DNA from: Curtanaerobium respiraculi
GTDB lineage: Bacteria; Actinomycetota; Coriobacteriia; Coriobacteriales; Eggerthellaceae
Length of the DNA: 37,402 nucleotides
Assembly (NCBI RefSeq): GCF_024609215.1
Contig: NZ_JANIPD030000007.1
Span: 1 to 37,402 of the forward strand
Direction: 5' to 3'
A program made the position numbers and the translations under genes. The notes under the pieces were generated by a model that was not told where the DNA came from, did not search any database, and worked only from the letters and a program-made list of their open reading frames with translations. Numbering within the stretch: position 1 is the stretch's first letter; each line of letters starts with the position of its first letter. Positions 7,263 through 16,846 of this stretch are shown here, piece by piece.

Positions 7263-7454
7263 CGAATCGAAACATCTGTCCGACCTCGCGAAGGTCCGGT
7301 TTGAGCCCACGACGTTAATGGGCGTATTCCCAAGAGCTCTATCACCGGCTGCACATTCGAGCACGGCAAGGCCAACATGCTTGCCGGTGACCGTGCGAAT
7401 CCTTTAGGCTGAACCCCTAGCTGAAAACGGAAGCTGCCCGACCATGACCATGTT
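7263..7454. other. Gap between abiEii and the TfoX-like gene
   Basis: No convincing gene. A short open stretch on the + strand ending at TGA near 7411 reads like a protein C-terminus (SITGCTFEHGKANMLAGDRA), possibly a remnant of an older gene, but it has no start or known family. Confidence 0.3.
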
Positions 7455-7778
7455 CTATGCCTTTCTCTTCTTCGCCTTTCTTTCCGGCAGCTCCGGATAC
7501 ATCGCTTCCACCATATTCTGCAGCGCTATCTTGTTGTCCAAGATGGTCACCGGCAGCATGGGCTTTGCGCCTTCGTATGGGGGCTCCGGCTCGCTGTCCG
7601 GCATGGACTTCCTGCTGGCCTCTGTGATCTTCACCATGAAGCCGTCCTCGTAAACCCCACCGAATATCCGCTCCCTGTAGTAGAACACATACCCGCCCAT
7701 CATTGGGATATTGCGTATGCCCCCCAGATCGGACAGCTGGTCCATGATGTAGTCGGCAAGCTCCCTGTTCTTTGGCAT
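7455..7778 (-). CDS. TfoX N-terminal-domain protein
   Basis: A 107-aa protein starting at ATG 7778 with GAAGGAG upstream. It matches the TfoX_N pattern throughout: LADYIMDQLSDLGGIRNIPM, MGGYVFYYRERIFGGVYEDG, FMVKITEASR and PPYEGAKPMLPV, ending in a lysine-rich tail (ERKAKKRKA). The stand-alone N-domain occurs widely in bacteria. Full-length TfoX/Sxy regulates competence with CRP, but the function of the short form is unknown. It lies on the strand opposite the abiE pair and downstream of the sortase gene. Base composition is less GC-rich than its neighbours, so it may have a separate origin from the transfer genes. The region before it (7779-7899) shows no other clear gene. Confidence 0.8.
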   Translation of the reverse strand: MPKNRELADYIMDQLSDLGGIRNIPMMGGYVFYYRERIFGGVYEDGFMVKITEASRKSMPDSEPEPPYEGAKPMLPVTILDNKIALQNMVEAMYPELPERKAKKRKA

Positions 7779-7899
7779 GACCCCTCTGCTCCTTCATGCT
7801 GAGATTTGCCCACCGTTTAATCTTAACTCCAATAATTTGTTCATAATAGAATCCCTTGCTGAAAACCGGGTCATTCAACCTCCGATTTTCGTCAGGGCA

Positions 7900-8616
7900 T
7901 TAGACGGCGCCCATGCCAGCTGGTTTGGCATACACAACCGTACGAGAGTTCCAGGTCTCATAAGAACATGTTGCGAAAGCGTAGAGATGCTCGATATCTG
8001 TTTGCCGCTCAAAAACAATATCGCTTTGAGCCAAACACGTTGAGACGTACTCGGCAAACTCCTTCTCGTTTTTGAACTCCGTCTGCAGGGTTTCGTAGCT
8101 CGCGTTGACTACGTCGACTGCTACGACCTTCAGCTCATGGCGCTGATCGTCTGCGCGGGTGTAGAGGTTAATCATCTGGTGCTCCCGCGCGTAGTCGGCG
8201 TCGCTGTAGCTCGCGAAGTCGGCGAACACGCTGCCGTCGTCCATGTGGTGGCCGTAGACGATGGTGAAGGGCCCCTCCAGGCTGCAGTCGCAGTCGATGT
8301 AGGGCGTGCCGTACCCGCCCTCGCCGAACACGTCGGCGTAGAGCCAGCGGTTCGGGTACGCGGGATCGGCCTGCACGATCGGCTCGTCGATGTCCGTGCC
8401 GGGGACCTCCACCCATGCGATTATCTCGGGGGGCAGCGAGGCCCAGTCTATCTGCCGGGCGTCCTCGGGCTCCCCGCCGCCGATGTGCTCCGAGACCCAG
8501 TAGGACATGTCGTCCCTCTCGTGCGGCGTTGCCGTGACCCAGGTGAGGACGAGGGCTACCGCCACCATCAGGACGAGGCCCCCGAGCGGGAAGATGAGCA
8601 GCTTCGCGTTGCGCAT
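7900..8616 (-). CDS. srtB: Class B sortase
   Basis: A 238-aa membrane-anchored transpeptidase, ATG 8616 behind AAGGAG. An N-terminal signal anchor (LLIFPLGGLVLMVAVALVLT) is followed by the sortase B landmarks: IIAWVEVPGTDIDEPIVQ, the catalytic histidine in TIVYGHHMDDGSVFADF, the catalytic cysteine in FATCSYE and the arginine in WNSRTVVYA. Sortases cleave at the sorting motif of surface proteins and join them to peptidoglycan or polymerise pilins. The gene directly follows the large adhesin gene (73-bp gap containing a stable hairpin), and that adhesin ends in YPKTG, so it is the likely substrate. Confidence 0.9.
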   Translation of the reverse strand: MRNAKLLIFPLGGLVLMVAVALVLTWVTATPHERDDMSYWVSEHIGGGEPEDARQIDWASLPPEIIAWVEVPGTDIDEPIVQADPAYPNRWLYADVFGEGGYGTPYIDCDCSLEGPFTIVYGHHMDDGSVFADFASYSDADYAREHQMINLYTRADDQRHELKVVAVDVVNASYETLQTEFKNEKEFAEYVSTCLAQSDIVFERQTDIEHLYAFATCSYETWNSRTVVYAKPAGMGAV

Positions 8617-8638
8617 CGTTTTCTCCTTAAAAGTCGGA

Positions 8639-8662
8639 GGGGCGGGCGCGAACGCCCGCCCC
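8639..8662 (-). terminator. Stem-loop between adhesin and sortase genes
   Basis: Perfect 10-bp inverted repeat GGGGCGGGCG (8639-8648) / CGCCCGCCCC (8653-8662) around a 4-nt loop that reads UUCG in the - strand RNA. There is no U-tract. Probably lowers sortase expression relative to the adhesin or protects the adhesin mRNA 3' end. Confidence 0.5.
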
Positions 8663-8689
8663 GTCCTTGCGGTCGGTCTGGTCCGGGCG

Positions 8690-11600
8690 CTATTCCCCGG
8701 GTTCGGCTCCCGGCTCCTCGCCGGAATCGGCCGCGATGCCCTTGCGGCGCTTGCCCAGCGCGTACGCCGCGCCTGCGGCCGCGCAGCCGGAGAGGACCAC
8801 GATGCTCGCGGCTATGGGCGCCACGGGCACGGACCCGCCGGTCTTGGGATAGCCCTTGCCGGGCATGCCGCCCTCGGGGGTTTCCTCGTCGGGCGTGTAG
8901 AGCTCGACCGTCTGGTCGGCGTCGTCGACGTCGGCGTGGACCGCGACCTCTACCCCGTCGCGCGTGAGAGTCTCGAAGGCGACGAGCGTCTTTCCCTCGA
9001 GGCCGGTGGCGTCGAACTCGAAGGCTACATCGACCGTGCCGTCTGCCTTCTCGGGCGTGAGCGCCGCGGTGGAGGTCACGATGCTGCCCTTGGCGTCCTT
9101 AAGCGGCTCTCCGGTCGCCTTGTCCATGAGCGTGCCGGTGAGCACGTACTCCTTGTCGGGCACGAGGTTCGCGTAGGTCACCGTGTCGGTCACCTGCGCG
9201 GTGCCGTCCGCGACGACGTTCTTGTCTCCGTCGTCTGCGTCGACCGCGTTGGTTCGGATGCCGGCGAAGTGGACCGACTGGCCCTCGTCTTCGGCGTCCG
9301 CGTGGGTCGCCACGGTGTTGCCTTCGGCGTCCAGCAGGCGCTCGAAGAAGACGAGCGTATGGCCCGAGATGCCCTCGGTCTCGACCGTCATGGGGATGTC
9401 GACGGTGCCTTCCTCCGCCTCGGGGGCGAACTCGGTCTCGGCGGAAACGACGTTGCCGTCGGCGTCGAGGATCTCCTTGCCCTCGGCCGAGTCGTAGAGC
9501 GTGGCGGTCAGCTTGTACTTGTTGCCGGGGGTGAGGTTCTCGTACGCAACCGTGTCGGTGAGCTCGAGCTCTTCTGCGGTGCTGCCCAGGTTGTCGCCGG
9601 TCTCGGGGTTGGTCGCCGTGGTGTGGATGTCGATGACCTTCACCGTCTGGCCCTCGTCGGAGATGTCGGCGTGGACCATGTACTCCTCGCCCTCGTGCGA
9701 CATGGTCTCGAAAGCGACCAAGTCGTGGCCTGCGAGGCCCGCGCCGTCGAAGGTGAACTCGATCTCGACTGTGCCGGTGAAGTCCTCGGCCTTGAACGTA
9801 GCGGATGCGGTGATTTCCTCGCCTTGCGAATCGAGTGCCTTCTCGCCGGTGGCCTTGTCCATGAGGGTGCCGGTGACGGTGTACTCGTCGCCGGGGATGC
9901 AGCCCGAGTACTCCACGGTGTCGACGATGACCATCTGCTCGCGCGCCTGGCCCTCGTGGGTCCCGCTGCTCTTGTCGGTTGCGGTGGTGCGCATGTCCTT
10001 GGGCATGTTCTCGACGGTCCACCCGAACACGTCGGTCATGTCCTCGCTGCCGTCGAAGGAGATCATGCCCTGGTCGTTGACCGTGAAGTCGTGGATTTTT
10101 GCTTTACCTTCGTCGTCCACGTCGTGGATGACGTAGCCTTGCGGAGCTGCGGTCTCCTGAACATGGTAGGAGCCGTGCTTGATGTACTTGATGGAGATGT
10201 CGCCGTTTGCGTTGGTGGTGAGCTCCTCGTCGAACGTGCCATCGTCGTTCCAGACGCGGAAGGTCTCGCCCTCCACGGGAACGTCGATATCGGTCGCGCT
10301 GACTTTGTGGAGCTTGATCTCGGTCGGAGTGTCTGCGACGGGCTCTTCGTGCGTGAACACGTCAACCTCTTGTCCCTGGTATGCCAGCTCCACGGTCTCC
10401 TCGTCCACGTTTAGGGCGAAGCCGTCCTTTGCCTTCGCCTCGTAGACGGTGTAGCTGCCCAGGTAGAGCTCGCCGGTCGATGCCTCGCCGTTCTCGTCGG
10501 TGACGAGGGTGGCCACGATGTCGCCGGCGCCCGCGCGCACGGTGCCCTCGGGGGTGACGATGTCGGCGGCGGCCTTGACGATGTAGGTGCTGTCGGAAAC
10601 GGCCTCGTCTGTGGTGGAGTCGTGCTTCACGACCTTGATGACGCCCTTCTGGGGCATGTCCTCGAATTCGACGACGATCGGTTCCTCCCATCCGTTGTAG
10701 ACGGTTCCCACGTCGAGCTGCTGGCCCTCGAGCTCGAGGACGTAGCCGTAGGGCGCCTGCACCTCGGTGATGGTGTACGTGCCCTCCTCCAGCAGCATCG
10801 GCAGCGTCACTTCGCCTTCGGTATTTGTAGTCCAGGTGTCCATGACCTGCTCATCCGGATAGTGGCTCGTGTACGTCACGAGGTTGCCGGCTTCGTCGGC
10901 CAGCTGGAAGCTGCATTGGAGCGGAACCTGCTTGCCGGTCTCCGCGTCGGTCTTGACGACCTTGAGCGGCGTCTGGGGGATGTGGTTGTTCACGAGCGGG
11001 GGCAGGTCGTACTGGCCTTCCTCGCTGATGGAGGCCTTCCAGTCGGGCGCCGCGATGAGGTCCTTGCCCCATTCGGCCTTGAACGCCGCTGCGACGTCGT
11101 CGGGGACGACCTCGTGCACGGTGTAGGTGCCGTACGCCAGCGCCGCCGTCCAGCCTTCAGGAAGATCGATGGCCTTGGTGGTGGCCAGCCCGTTCTCGTC
11201 GGTCGTGATGGTGCACACCACGTCGCCGGGCGCGATCTCGTTGCCGCTTTCAGGGGACGCGATGCTGTTCTCGCTGGAGTTGATCAGCTGGAACCGGACG
11301 CCCTCGACGAGCACGCGGGTGGTCTCCTGGGGGTTGCCGTCCTCGTCGTAGATCTCGGCCTGGGCTTCCTTCACGAGGCGGTAGTCGCCGCGCTTCACGG
11401 TGTCGGGGCTCGTCGGGGAGTTGTACGTGTAGACGCTCTCGCCCTCGACGCCGTCGGATGTGATCTGGATGCTGAAGACCTGCGGGGCGCCGCCCTGGCC
11501 GTCGTCGAGGTTGTAGCCCGTGGGCGCCTTCGTCTCCTCGACGGCCACGGTGCCGAGCGGGATGGAGGCGTCGCCGTTGGTCTGGCGGTAGAGGGCGGGT

Positions 11601-12723
11601 CCGGACACCTTGTACTCGTCGGAGTAGTAGGCGAAGCCGTCGGAGTCGGTCTTGAATACCCACGTGCTGGTCGGATCGCCGGATGCCGCGGCCGCCTCGG
11701 CGCTTCCGTAGTAGCCGTCGTAGTACCTGACGGTGAACTGGGCGTCGGCGAGTGATGCGGAGCCTTCGGGCCTGTTGGCGTTGGTGGTGGCGTCAACCTT
11801 GCCGACGAGCATGCCGACCGGGTCGGACTGCGGAATCTCGGCAACGCCGTCCTTGCCTCCGGTGGATACGGTCTTGCCGGCCTCGACCTCGACCTCGTAC
11901 TTGCCCGGGTCGAGGGAGTAGCCCGCAGAGGGGCTGGTCTCCTGGACCCAGTACGTCCCCGTGGTCACGTGCTCGAGCTTGCCCTTACCGTTGACGTCGG
12001 TGGTGATGGTTCCGACCTTGTGGGCGCACGCCTTGTCTGAGTACACCGTGTAGACCGCGCCCTCCAATGTGTAGCACCCGTTGACATCGGTGAGCTGCCT
12101 GATGCCCGAGGTCTTCATGACCTCGATGGTGCCCTTCGGCGTGAGCCTGGGGGCGACGCACATGCTCTGCGAGTCGGAGCTGACCCATTCGGTGCCGGAC
12201 GCCTCGTACTCGTCCTCGTGCTGCCCGTAGTAGCTCTTCGCGGCGGCGTACACGTCGTAGAAGTCGCCGTTGTCGGGCGTGACGTTGTCGCTCATGTAGC
12301 CGGGCGTGTACTCGCACCAGATCATGTACTGCAGGTAGCCGCCCCGTTTGAGGTACGACCATCCGGAGTACTCGGTGTCGAGGTACTGCTTGTAGAGCCC
12401 GATCCGCAGCGCCATGCCGGGGTCCATGCCCCGCGAGCTGTAGGTCGAACCCACGTAGGCGGTGTCGGTGATCTGGATGCAGTAGGCGTCCTCGCCGTCG
12501 ATGACGAAGCGCGAGTCGGCCCAGTGCTGGCCCGTGCTGCTGTCGGTCTGGTAGAAGTCGAAGCGCGCTCGCCCGAGTCTACGAGCGTCGCCTCCGCCGC
12601 GTACGCTTCCTGCGTCGACGCGGACAACGCGGCAAGCACTCCCGAGAGCGCGAGGGCCAGGGCGAGCGCGAGCCTGAGAAGCTTTTCCTGGATGCTCGCC
12701 TGGTCTGTTGTTGTTTCATGCAT
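8690..12723 (-). CDS. VaFE-repeat, Cna-B/thioester surface adhesin, LPxTG-type anchored (one frameshift)
   Basis: AAGGAGG precedes ATG 12723. The signal peptide (LLRLALALALALSGVLAALS, cleavage near QEAYA-AE) reads to about 12568. There one base is missing in a GCGCGC run, and the rest (about 1,300 residues, to 8690) lies in the next frame. An internal GTG at 12454 lacks a signal peptide. The mature protein begins with a thioester-type domain (Cys in GEDAYCIQ, Gln in LQYMIWCEY). Many Cna-B/SpaA-like folds follow (GTYWVQETSPSAGY, GSYHVQETAAPQGY). Three VaFE domains come next (LVAFETM, LVFFERL, LVAFETL). It ends in a YPKTG sorting motif, a hydrophobic helix and KRRKG. Such proteins form shaft-like, internally cross-linked adhesins. 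It may hold mating cells together or bind host tissue. The frameshift would abolish export unless it is a base-call error. Confidence 0.85.
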
Positions 12724-12736
12724 TCCCGCGACCTCC

Positions 12737-13222
12737 TTATCGGGACTGCGCGTCAAAAGGGATGTCGCGGTCCGCGAGCGCGGCCGATGCGCCGCGGGCG
12801 TGCTGCGCACGGTCGGCCAGGGGTTGCTGCTCGCGGTTGCCCAGGTACTCCTTGCGCACCAGATCGAGGGCATCCTTGATCTGCGCGGGCATGACCTTCA
12901 CGGTATCCTTGGCAGTGCGCCCGGTCGCCTCGTCGATGACCGGGTTGCCCTCGGCGTCGAGGATGGATTTCTGCAGCCAGATCTGACGGTCGGTGAGCAG
13001 GGGGACGTCGACGTAGTTCTCCCCGCGGTACTTCGATTCGTTGACGTAGAGCGGGCTGAACTGGTAGTAGCTGACGTCGGTGCCGTCGATGACGGTGCCC
13101 TTGGGCAGGGTCACTGAGTTGAACGTCTTCGTCTCGCCCGACTTCGCATCGGTGTACTCGATGTCGGTTCGGACGAAGTTCTTGTGGAGCGTGATGTAGG
13201 TGTTCTTCTTTTCGTTCGGCAT
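12737..13222 (-). CDS. Conserved-looking transfer-region protein of unknown function (161 aa)
   Basis: Starts at ATG 13222, 8 nt after GAAGGAG, giving 161 residues (MPNEKKNTYITLHKNFVRTD). I do not recognise the family. It has no signal peptide or membrane helix. The sequence suggests a compact beta-rich domain (TFNSVTLPKGTVIDGTDVSY, YQFSPLYV) followed by a helical, charged C-terminus (IKDALDLVRKEYLGNREQQP). It sits between virB6 and the adhesin gene and has its own copy of the repeated CTTCCAC leader, so its expression may be set independently. A cytoplasmic accessory role in transfer is a guess from position. Confidence 0.7.
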   Translation of the reverse strand: MPNEKKNTYITLHKNFVRTDIEYTDAKSGETKTFNSVTLPKGTVIDGTDVSYYQFSPLYVNESKYRGENYVDVPLLTDRQIWLQKSILDAEGNPVIDEATGRTAKDTVKVMPAQIKDALDLVRKEYLGNREQQPLADRAQHARGASAALADRDIPFDAQSR

Positions 13223-13280
13223 AGGGAATGCTCCTTCGCATCTATGGGGTCGGGAGTGTTCGTGGAAGCGCCCCGCCCCG
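13223..13280 (-). promoter_or_regulatory. Structured 5' leader of the 161-aa gene (repeat-leader copy 4)
   Basis: Read on the - strand: GGGGCGGGG (13279-13271), CG, CTTCCAC (13268-13262), GAACACT, CCCGACCCC (13254-13246), ATA, then GATGCGAAGGAG (13242-13231) as ribosome-binding site. The stem is imperfect, but order and spacing match the parA and mobC leaders. Confidence 0.5.
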
Positions 13281-13314
13281 CCGGTTTCATATGGTCGGCG
13301 GCGTATTGTTCCAT

Positions 13315-13333
13315 GGCCCCGTCGCCCGGGGCC
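13315..13333 (-). terminator. Short GC hairpin after virB6
   Basis: GGCCCCG (13315-13321) and CGGGGCC (13327-13333) with a 5-nt loop. Just upstream on the - strand (about 13340-13365) a perfect Shine-Dalgarno (AAAGGAGGTGGTGACG) leads into ATG-TGC-TAG, a two-codon start-stop. The hairpin may form a terminator or attenuator in this gap. Confidence 0.35.
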
Positions 13334-13378
13334 GCTCGCTAGCACATCGTCACCACCTCCTTTCCGGGGTCCAGCACT

Positions 13379-14398
13379 CTAGAACCCGCTCACGATGTCT
13401 CGCGCCCACGAGCCGCTCTTCGCGAGCGACAGGATGAGCAGGATGCACATGGCCAGGTACTGCAGCGCGTAGGTGAGCCCGTTTGCCACGCTGTCGATGG
13501 GCGTGCCGGAGGCGGGGCTGGCGCCCGTGAGCCCACCCAGGATGATCGGGAACGAGATGAGCAGAATCAGGATGATCAGCCCCGCTATGCACACCGCCGT
13601 GAAGTTCTTCAGGTACCCCACCCCGATTTGCCGCGTGTCGTCGAGCGCCATGAGCGACAGCGGTATGGGGCTGAACGCCGCCATGATGTAGAGCTGCAGC
13701 GCACGGGCCCAGCAGACCACGAGGGAGACGATGTAGGCGATGAGCACCACCAGCCAGCTGATGAGGCTGACGACGAGCATGGCGATGAGCGCGGGGATGT
13801 CGTCGTCGGTGGTGACGATCGAGACCGTCGCCAGGTCGAGCTGGCCGCCTGTTCCGAACGCGTTCGCAGTGCGCTCGATCGCGAACCCCACGACCTCGTA
13901 GATCGCCTGCATGAGTTCGAAGCTGTTCTGGATGAGGAACAGGAACACCGCGAAGAAGACGAGCAGGAACACGACTTCCTTCACACCGGGCAGGCTCTGG
14001 TTGCCGTCCATGCGCTGCGAGATCTGGATGAGCTTGATGGTGAACACGAGCGAGAGCACCCCGCAGCCGATGGGCAGGATGGCCACCTGCCAAACCGTGT
14101 GCGATATGTCGTACATCGAGACCGTGCCCGACGTGGTGAGCATGTTCTGGAAGTCCGCCCCGAGGATGCCCTCGTAGCCGATGGACTTCAGCACGTTCAC
14201 CTGTGCGCCGAAGATCCAGTTGCAGACGTCGCGCAGGATGCCGCAGAGCCATTTGTTGATGTCGCCCGCGATGTCGGCGTAGGCGGGCTGGGCGGGCACC
14301 AGCAGCAGCGCCAATAGCGCGAACGCCGCGATGCCGGCGAGCCCGAAGCGCCTGTCGCGCACTATCGCCCCGAGCGTGTCGCGCGCGGCGGCGATCAT
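13379..14398 (-). CDS. VirB6/TrbL-like polytopic channel protein
   Basis: A 339-aa membrane protein; ATG 14398 overlaps the stop of the preceding gene as ATGA. The N-terminus looks like a signal peptide (GIAAFALLALLLVPAQPAYA). A segment with GDINKWLCGILRDVCNWIFG follows, then six or more hydrophobic helices, for example EVVFLLVFFAVFLFLIQNSF, ALIAMLVVSLISWLVVLIAY and GLIILILLISFPIILGGLTG. This is the layout of TrbL/VirB6-type inner-membrane channel subunits of Gram-positive conjugation machines, and the short AFSPIPLSLMA segment is typical of them. Position after virB4 and the wall hydrolase fits. Sequence identity within the family is low, so the call rests on topology plus context. Confidence 0.75.
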   Translation of the reverse strand: MIAAARDTLGAIVRDRRFGLAGIAAFALLALLLVPAQPAYADIAGDINKWLCGILRDVCNWIFGAQVNVLKSIGYEGILGADFQNMLTTSGTVSMYDISHTVWQVAILPIGCGVLSLVFTIKLIQISQRMDGNQSLPGVKEVVFLLVFFAVFLFLIQNSFELMQAIYEVVGFAIERTANAFGTGGQLDLATVSIVTTDDDIPALIAMLVVSLISWLVVLIAYIVSLVVCWARALQLYIMAAFSPIPLSLMALDDTRQIGVGYLKNFTAVCIAGLIILILLISFPIILGGLTGASPASGTPIDSVANGLTYALQYLAMCILLILSLAKSGSWARDIVSGF

Positions 14399-15117
14399 GA
14401 CGCCACCAGCTCTCCGGCGGCGTTCAACGTGACGCTCACGACGGATGCCGCCCCGTCGTCGACGGCGAACGTCGTCACCTTGCTGCCGCTCCTGTAATCG
14501 ATCCAGACCTCCTTGGTCCAGGTCGCCTTGGTCGCGTAGGGCGATTTGGAAGACGCCCATTTCGAGATTGCCGCGGCGAAGTCGTCCTGGCTCTTGCCGA
14601 AGGTGCTCGTGAGGTTGCCATCTGCCCCGGTGATCGCGATGGACGCGTCGCCCGTCTTCATGGAGTAGTCGGTGGAGAGCGCGTCGCAGACGAGCCTTGC
14701 CTGCCCGCTGCCCTTGGTCACCGCGAGCGCCGCCTGTGTCGCCTGGCCGCCCTTGTCCTTCGACACGGAGAGCGTCGCCGTGATCCCGGTTTCCGTCTCG
14801 ACGACGTCGCTCGCGTCGTAGTAGAGGAGGGTCTCTGCGGACTCGGTCTTCTCGATGAGCACCCCTGGCATCACCGTTAGCGTCGACTCCCCGTCGTCCG
14901 ACCTCCACGTGGTGTTCTCGATCCCGGAGAGGTCGCTGCCTCCTTCTGGCTCGGGGTCTTGCTGCTGGGGCTGCTCCATCGCCGGCGGTTGCTCCGGCCC
15001 CGATGCGCCGGGCTCGGCGGCCTCCGGGGCGAGCGAGCAGCGCGCTATGCTCGATGCGACGAGCAGCGTCACCGCCCCGAGCGCCAGCCCCGCGATGATC
15101 TTGTTCTTCTTTTCCAT
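14395..15117 (-). CDS. Membrane-anchored extracellular protein of the transfer machine
   Basis: A 240-aa protein starting at ATG 15117 after AAAGG. It has a single N-terminal hydrophobic anchor (KIIAGLALGAVTLLVASSIA). A cysteine follows (ARCSLAP), but the residues before it do not make a proper lipobox, so lipid attachment is doubtful. Next comes a proline/glutamine/glutamate-rich linker (PEQPPAMEQPQQQDPEPEGG). The remaining 170 residues look like a beta-rich soluble domain (NTTWRSDDGESTLTVMPGVL). In Gram-positive conjugation systems a single-pass protein with an outer domain at this place can play the VirB8/TcpC part, but I see no sequence proof here. It overlaps virB6 by 4 bp. Confidence 0.65.
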   Translation of the reverse strand: MEKKNKIIAGLALGAVTLLVASSIARCSLAPEAAEPGASGPEQPPAMEQPQQQDPEPEGGSDLSGIENTTWRSDDGESTLTVMPGVLIEKTESAETLLYYDASDVVETETGITATLSVSKDKGGQATQAALAVTKGSGQARLVCDALSTDYSMKTGDASIAITGADGNLTSTFGKSQDDFAAAISKWASSKSPYATKATWTKEVWIDYRSGSKVTTFAVDDGAASVVSVTLNAAGELVAS

Positions 15118-15130
15118 GTTCGGTGCCTTT

Positions 15131-16846
15131 CTATCCCGTGTACCTGAGGGCGCAGCTGAAGTAGCCGATGCCCGTCGAGATCTTGCATACGTCTCCCGTA
15201 TGCGGTTCGTGAATGTACTGGTCGCCGCCGATGAAGATGGCGACGTGGCCCGGCTTGTAGAGGATGTCGCCAGGCTGCGCCTGCGACAGGGGCACGACCG
15301 TGAGCTGCTCGTACTGGGTCTCCGTGTAGTGCGCGATGCTCACTCCCGCCTGTGCGTAGCAGTACTGGGTGAGCCCGGAGCAGTCGAGGCCGACCCCGGG
15401 GGTCGAGCCGCCCCATACGTAGGGCACGCCGAGCTGGCTGTACGCCGCGGCGACGATCTTGTTGCTGCCCGAGTAGGCGGCTCCCGTGGCTGTGAGCTTG
15501 TCCAGGTAGTCCTTCGCGTACTCGATGCGCCGGTCGAGATGGGCGTACTGCCCGTTGGCGGGCCGTTCGTAGCACGCCATCCACGAGTAGGTGGCCTTGA
15601 CCACGTCGTCGGCCTTTTTGAACCCGCCGGCCTCGTAGTAGGCCCCGTCTGTGTAGCCCGGGCAGTTGGAGTAGTAGCCGCTCCTTGCGAGCGCCGTGCC
15701 CCAACGAGAGGACCACGTTCCATCGCAGTTCCCGGAGAAGGTCCATTCCATCTGGGCCTCTACCGTCGACCACGTCTTGCCGTTGGCTGAGCACCACCGT
15801 TTGAACGCCCAGTACTCGCCGGTTCCGGGTGACGTCGACGTGTACTGGAAGATTCCGCACGCGCGCTCGTAGGCGTAGTTGAACTGGCCGTCCATGTTCT
15901 CGTCGCTGGCCGGGTCCATGCCGCTCTCTGCCTTGAGGTTGCCGAGGATCGCCGCCGTGGACTCGTTGGAGAAGCCGTATCCCTTCAGCGCCGCCGCGAT
16001 TTCCGCCTCGATGCCGGTGAGCTGCCCCGTGTCCTTCATGGCCTCGTTTTCCCAGAAGCCGAAGAGGGCGCTCACGAGCTGCGAGACGAGCAGGACGCCG
16101 AGCACGAACGCGAGGACCCCGGCGATTGCGCCTGCCACGGGTGCCGCGGCGCTCGCGACTGCGGTGCCGACGATGGCGGTGGATGCCGCGTCGCCCGCCG
16201 CGCCGGCGGCTTGGCCCGCCGTTGCGGCGGCCGCTTTCGCCGCGTTCGCCTGGGCTGCCGCCTGGCCTTTCGCGGCGGTTTCCCTTGCCGCTGCCGCCTT
16301 CTTTGCCTTTGACGCCTTGGAGGCGGTCGCCGAAGCCGATGCCTCGTGGGCGCCGGCGGATTTTGCCGATGCGGTTCGGCGCAGGCGCGAAGCGACGCGC
16401 CTCGCTGACACCGACTTGTCGTATGCGCTGCCGACGCCCTCGAACTCGGGCGTTTCGTCCAGCTCGTCGACCGCCGTGCCGACCGCCGCGTCGGCGATCC
16501 CGGTCTTGAAGGCGCCCGCGGTGGTCGGGGAGGGTTTGCCGCCCCTTGCGAAGGGGCGCCCCACCCCGCCCTTCTCGGGCACGGGTCCGGCTGTCGCGCC
16601 GTTCCCAACGGTTTCCGAGCAGCCAGCAGATGAAACCTTGCCGGCGTTCGCTGCGCCATCGCCGCCCTTCGTTACGGAGGTGAGGGCGCTCGCACGATCG
16701 GACGCCGACGAGGACGGCGACCTGAGCGTCGATTTCGATTGCCCCGCCGCGTCCTTGACCACGCCGCCGTTGACGACGTTGGCGCGCTCGGCGGATACGA
16801 CGTCGGCCATGCTGCCGCCCTCGTATGTCACCGTCGCCGCGCTCAC
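15131..16846 (-). CDS. Bifunctional wall hydrolase: tail-lysozyme-like plus NlpC/P60 domain
   Basis: GTG 16846 overlaps the virB4 stop (GTGA) with AAGGTGG 5 nt upstream; 571 aa. The first 230 residues are low-complexity, alanine-rich and charged (KASKAKKAAAARETAAKGQA). A membrane helix follows (AIAGVLAFVLGVLLVSQLVS). The outer part has a phage-tail-lysozyme-like domain (GFSNESTAAILGNLKAESGM, with the catalytic Glu in AESGMDP) and a C-terminal NlpC/P60 peptidase with Cys in LDCSGLTQYCY, His in KPGHVAIFIGG and a further polar residue in YIHEPHTG. It cuts both glycan and peptide bonds to open peptidoglycan for the conjugation channel (VirB1/TcpG role). All key residues look intact. Confidence 0.88.
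   Translation of the reverse strand: MSAATVTYEGGSMADVVSAERANVVNGGVVKDAAGQSKSTLRSPSSSASDRASALTSVTKGGDGAANAGKVSSAGCSETVGNGATAGPVPEKGGVGRPFARGGKPSPTTAGAFKTGIADAAVGTAVDELDETPEFEGVGSAYDKSVSARRVASRLRRTASAKSAGAHEASASATASKASKAKKAAAARETAAKGQAAAQANAAKAAAATAGQAAGAAGDAASTAIVGTAVASAAAPVAGAIAGVLAFVLGVLLVSQLVSALFGFWENEAMKDTGQLTGIEAEIAAALKGYGFSNESTAAILGNLKAESGMDPASDENMDGQFNYAYERACGIFQYTSTSPGTGEYWAFKRWCSANGKTWSTVEAQMEWTFSGNCDGTWSSRWGTALARSGYYSNCPGYTDGAYYEAGGFKKADDVVKATYSWMACYERPANGQYAHLDRRIEYAKDYLDKLTATGAAYSGSNKIVAAAYSQLGVPYVWGGSTPGVGLDCSGLTQYCYAQAGVSIAHYTETQYEQLTVVPLSQAQPGDILYKPGHVAIFIGGDQYIHEPHTGDVCKISTGIGYFSCALRYTG

Noticed and set aside
7417-7878. - strand ORF beginning MNDPVFSKGFYYEQ overlapping the TfoX-like gene
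   Set aside because: Its downstream part is the TfoX gene in the wrong frame; the first 40 residues look protein-like but cannot be tied to a family.
8507-10414. 635-aa + strand ORF opposite the adhesin
   Set aside because: Repetitive valine/glycine/leucine-rich translation that mirrors the adhesin repeats; no start signal; shadow frame.
8690-12454. Adhesin starting at the internal GTG 12454
   Set aside because: That start has no signal peptide and the upstream frame continues into the thioester domain; the true start is ATG 12723 with a frameshift.
12218-13117. + strand ORF of 299 aa
   Set aside because: Spans the adhesin start and the 161-aa gene on the opposite strand; shadow.
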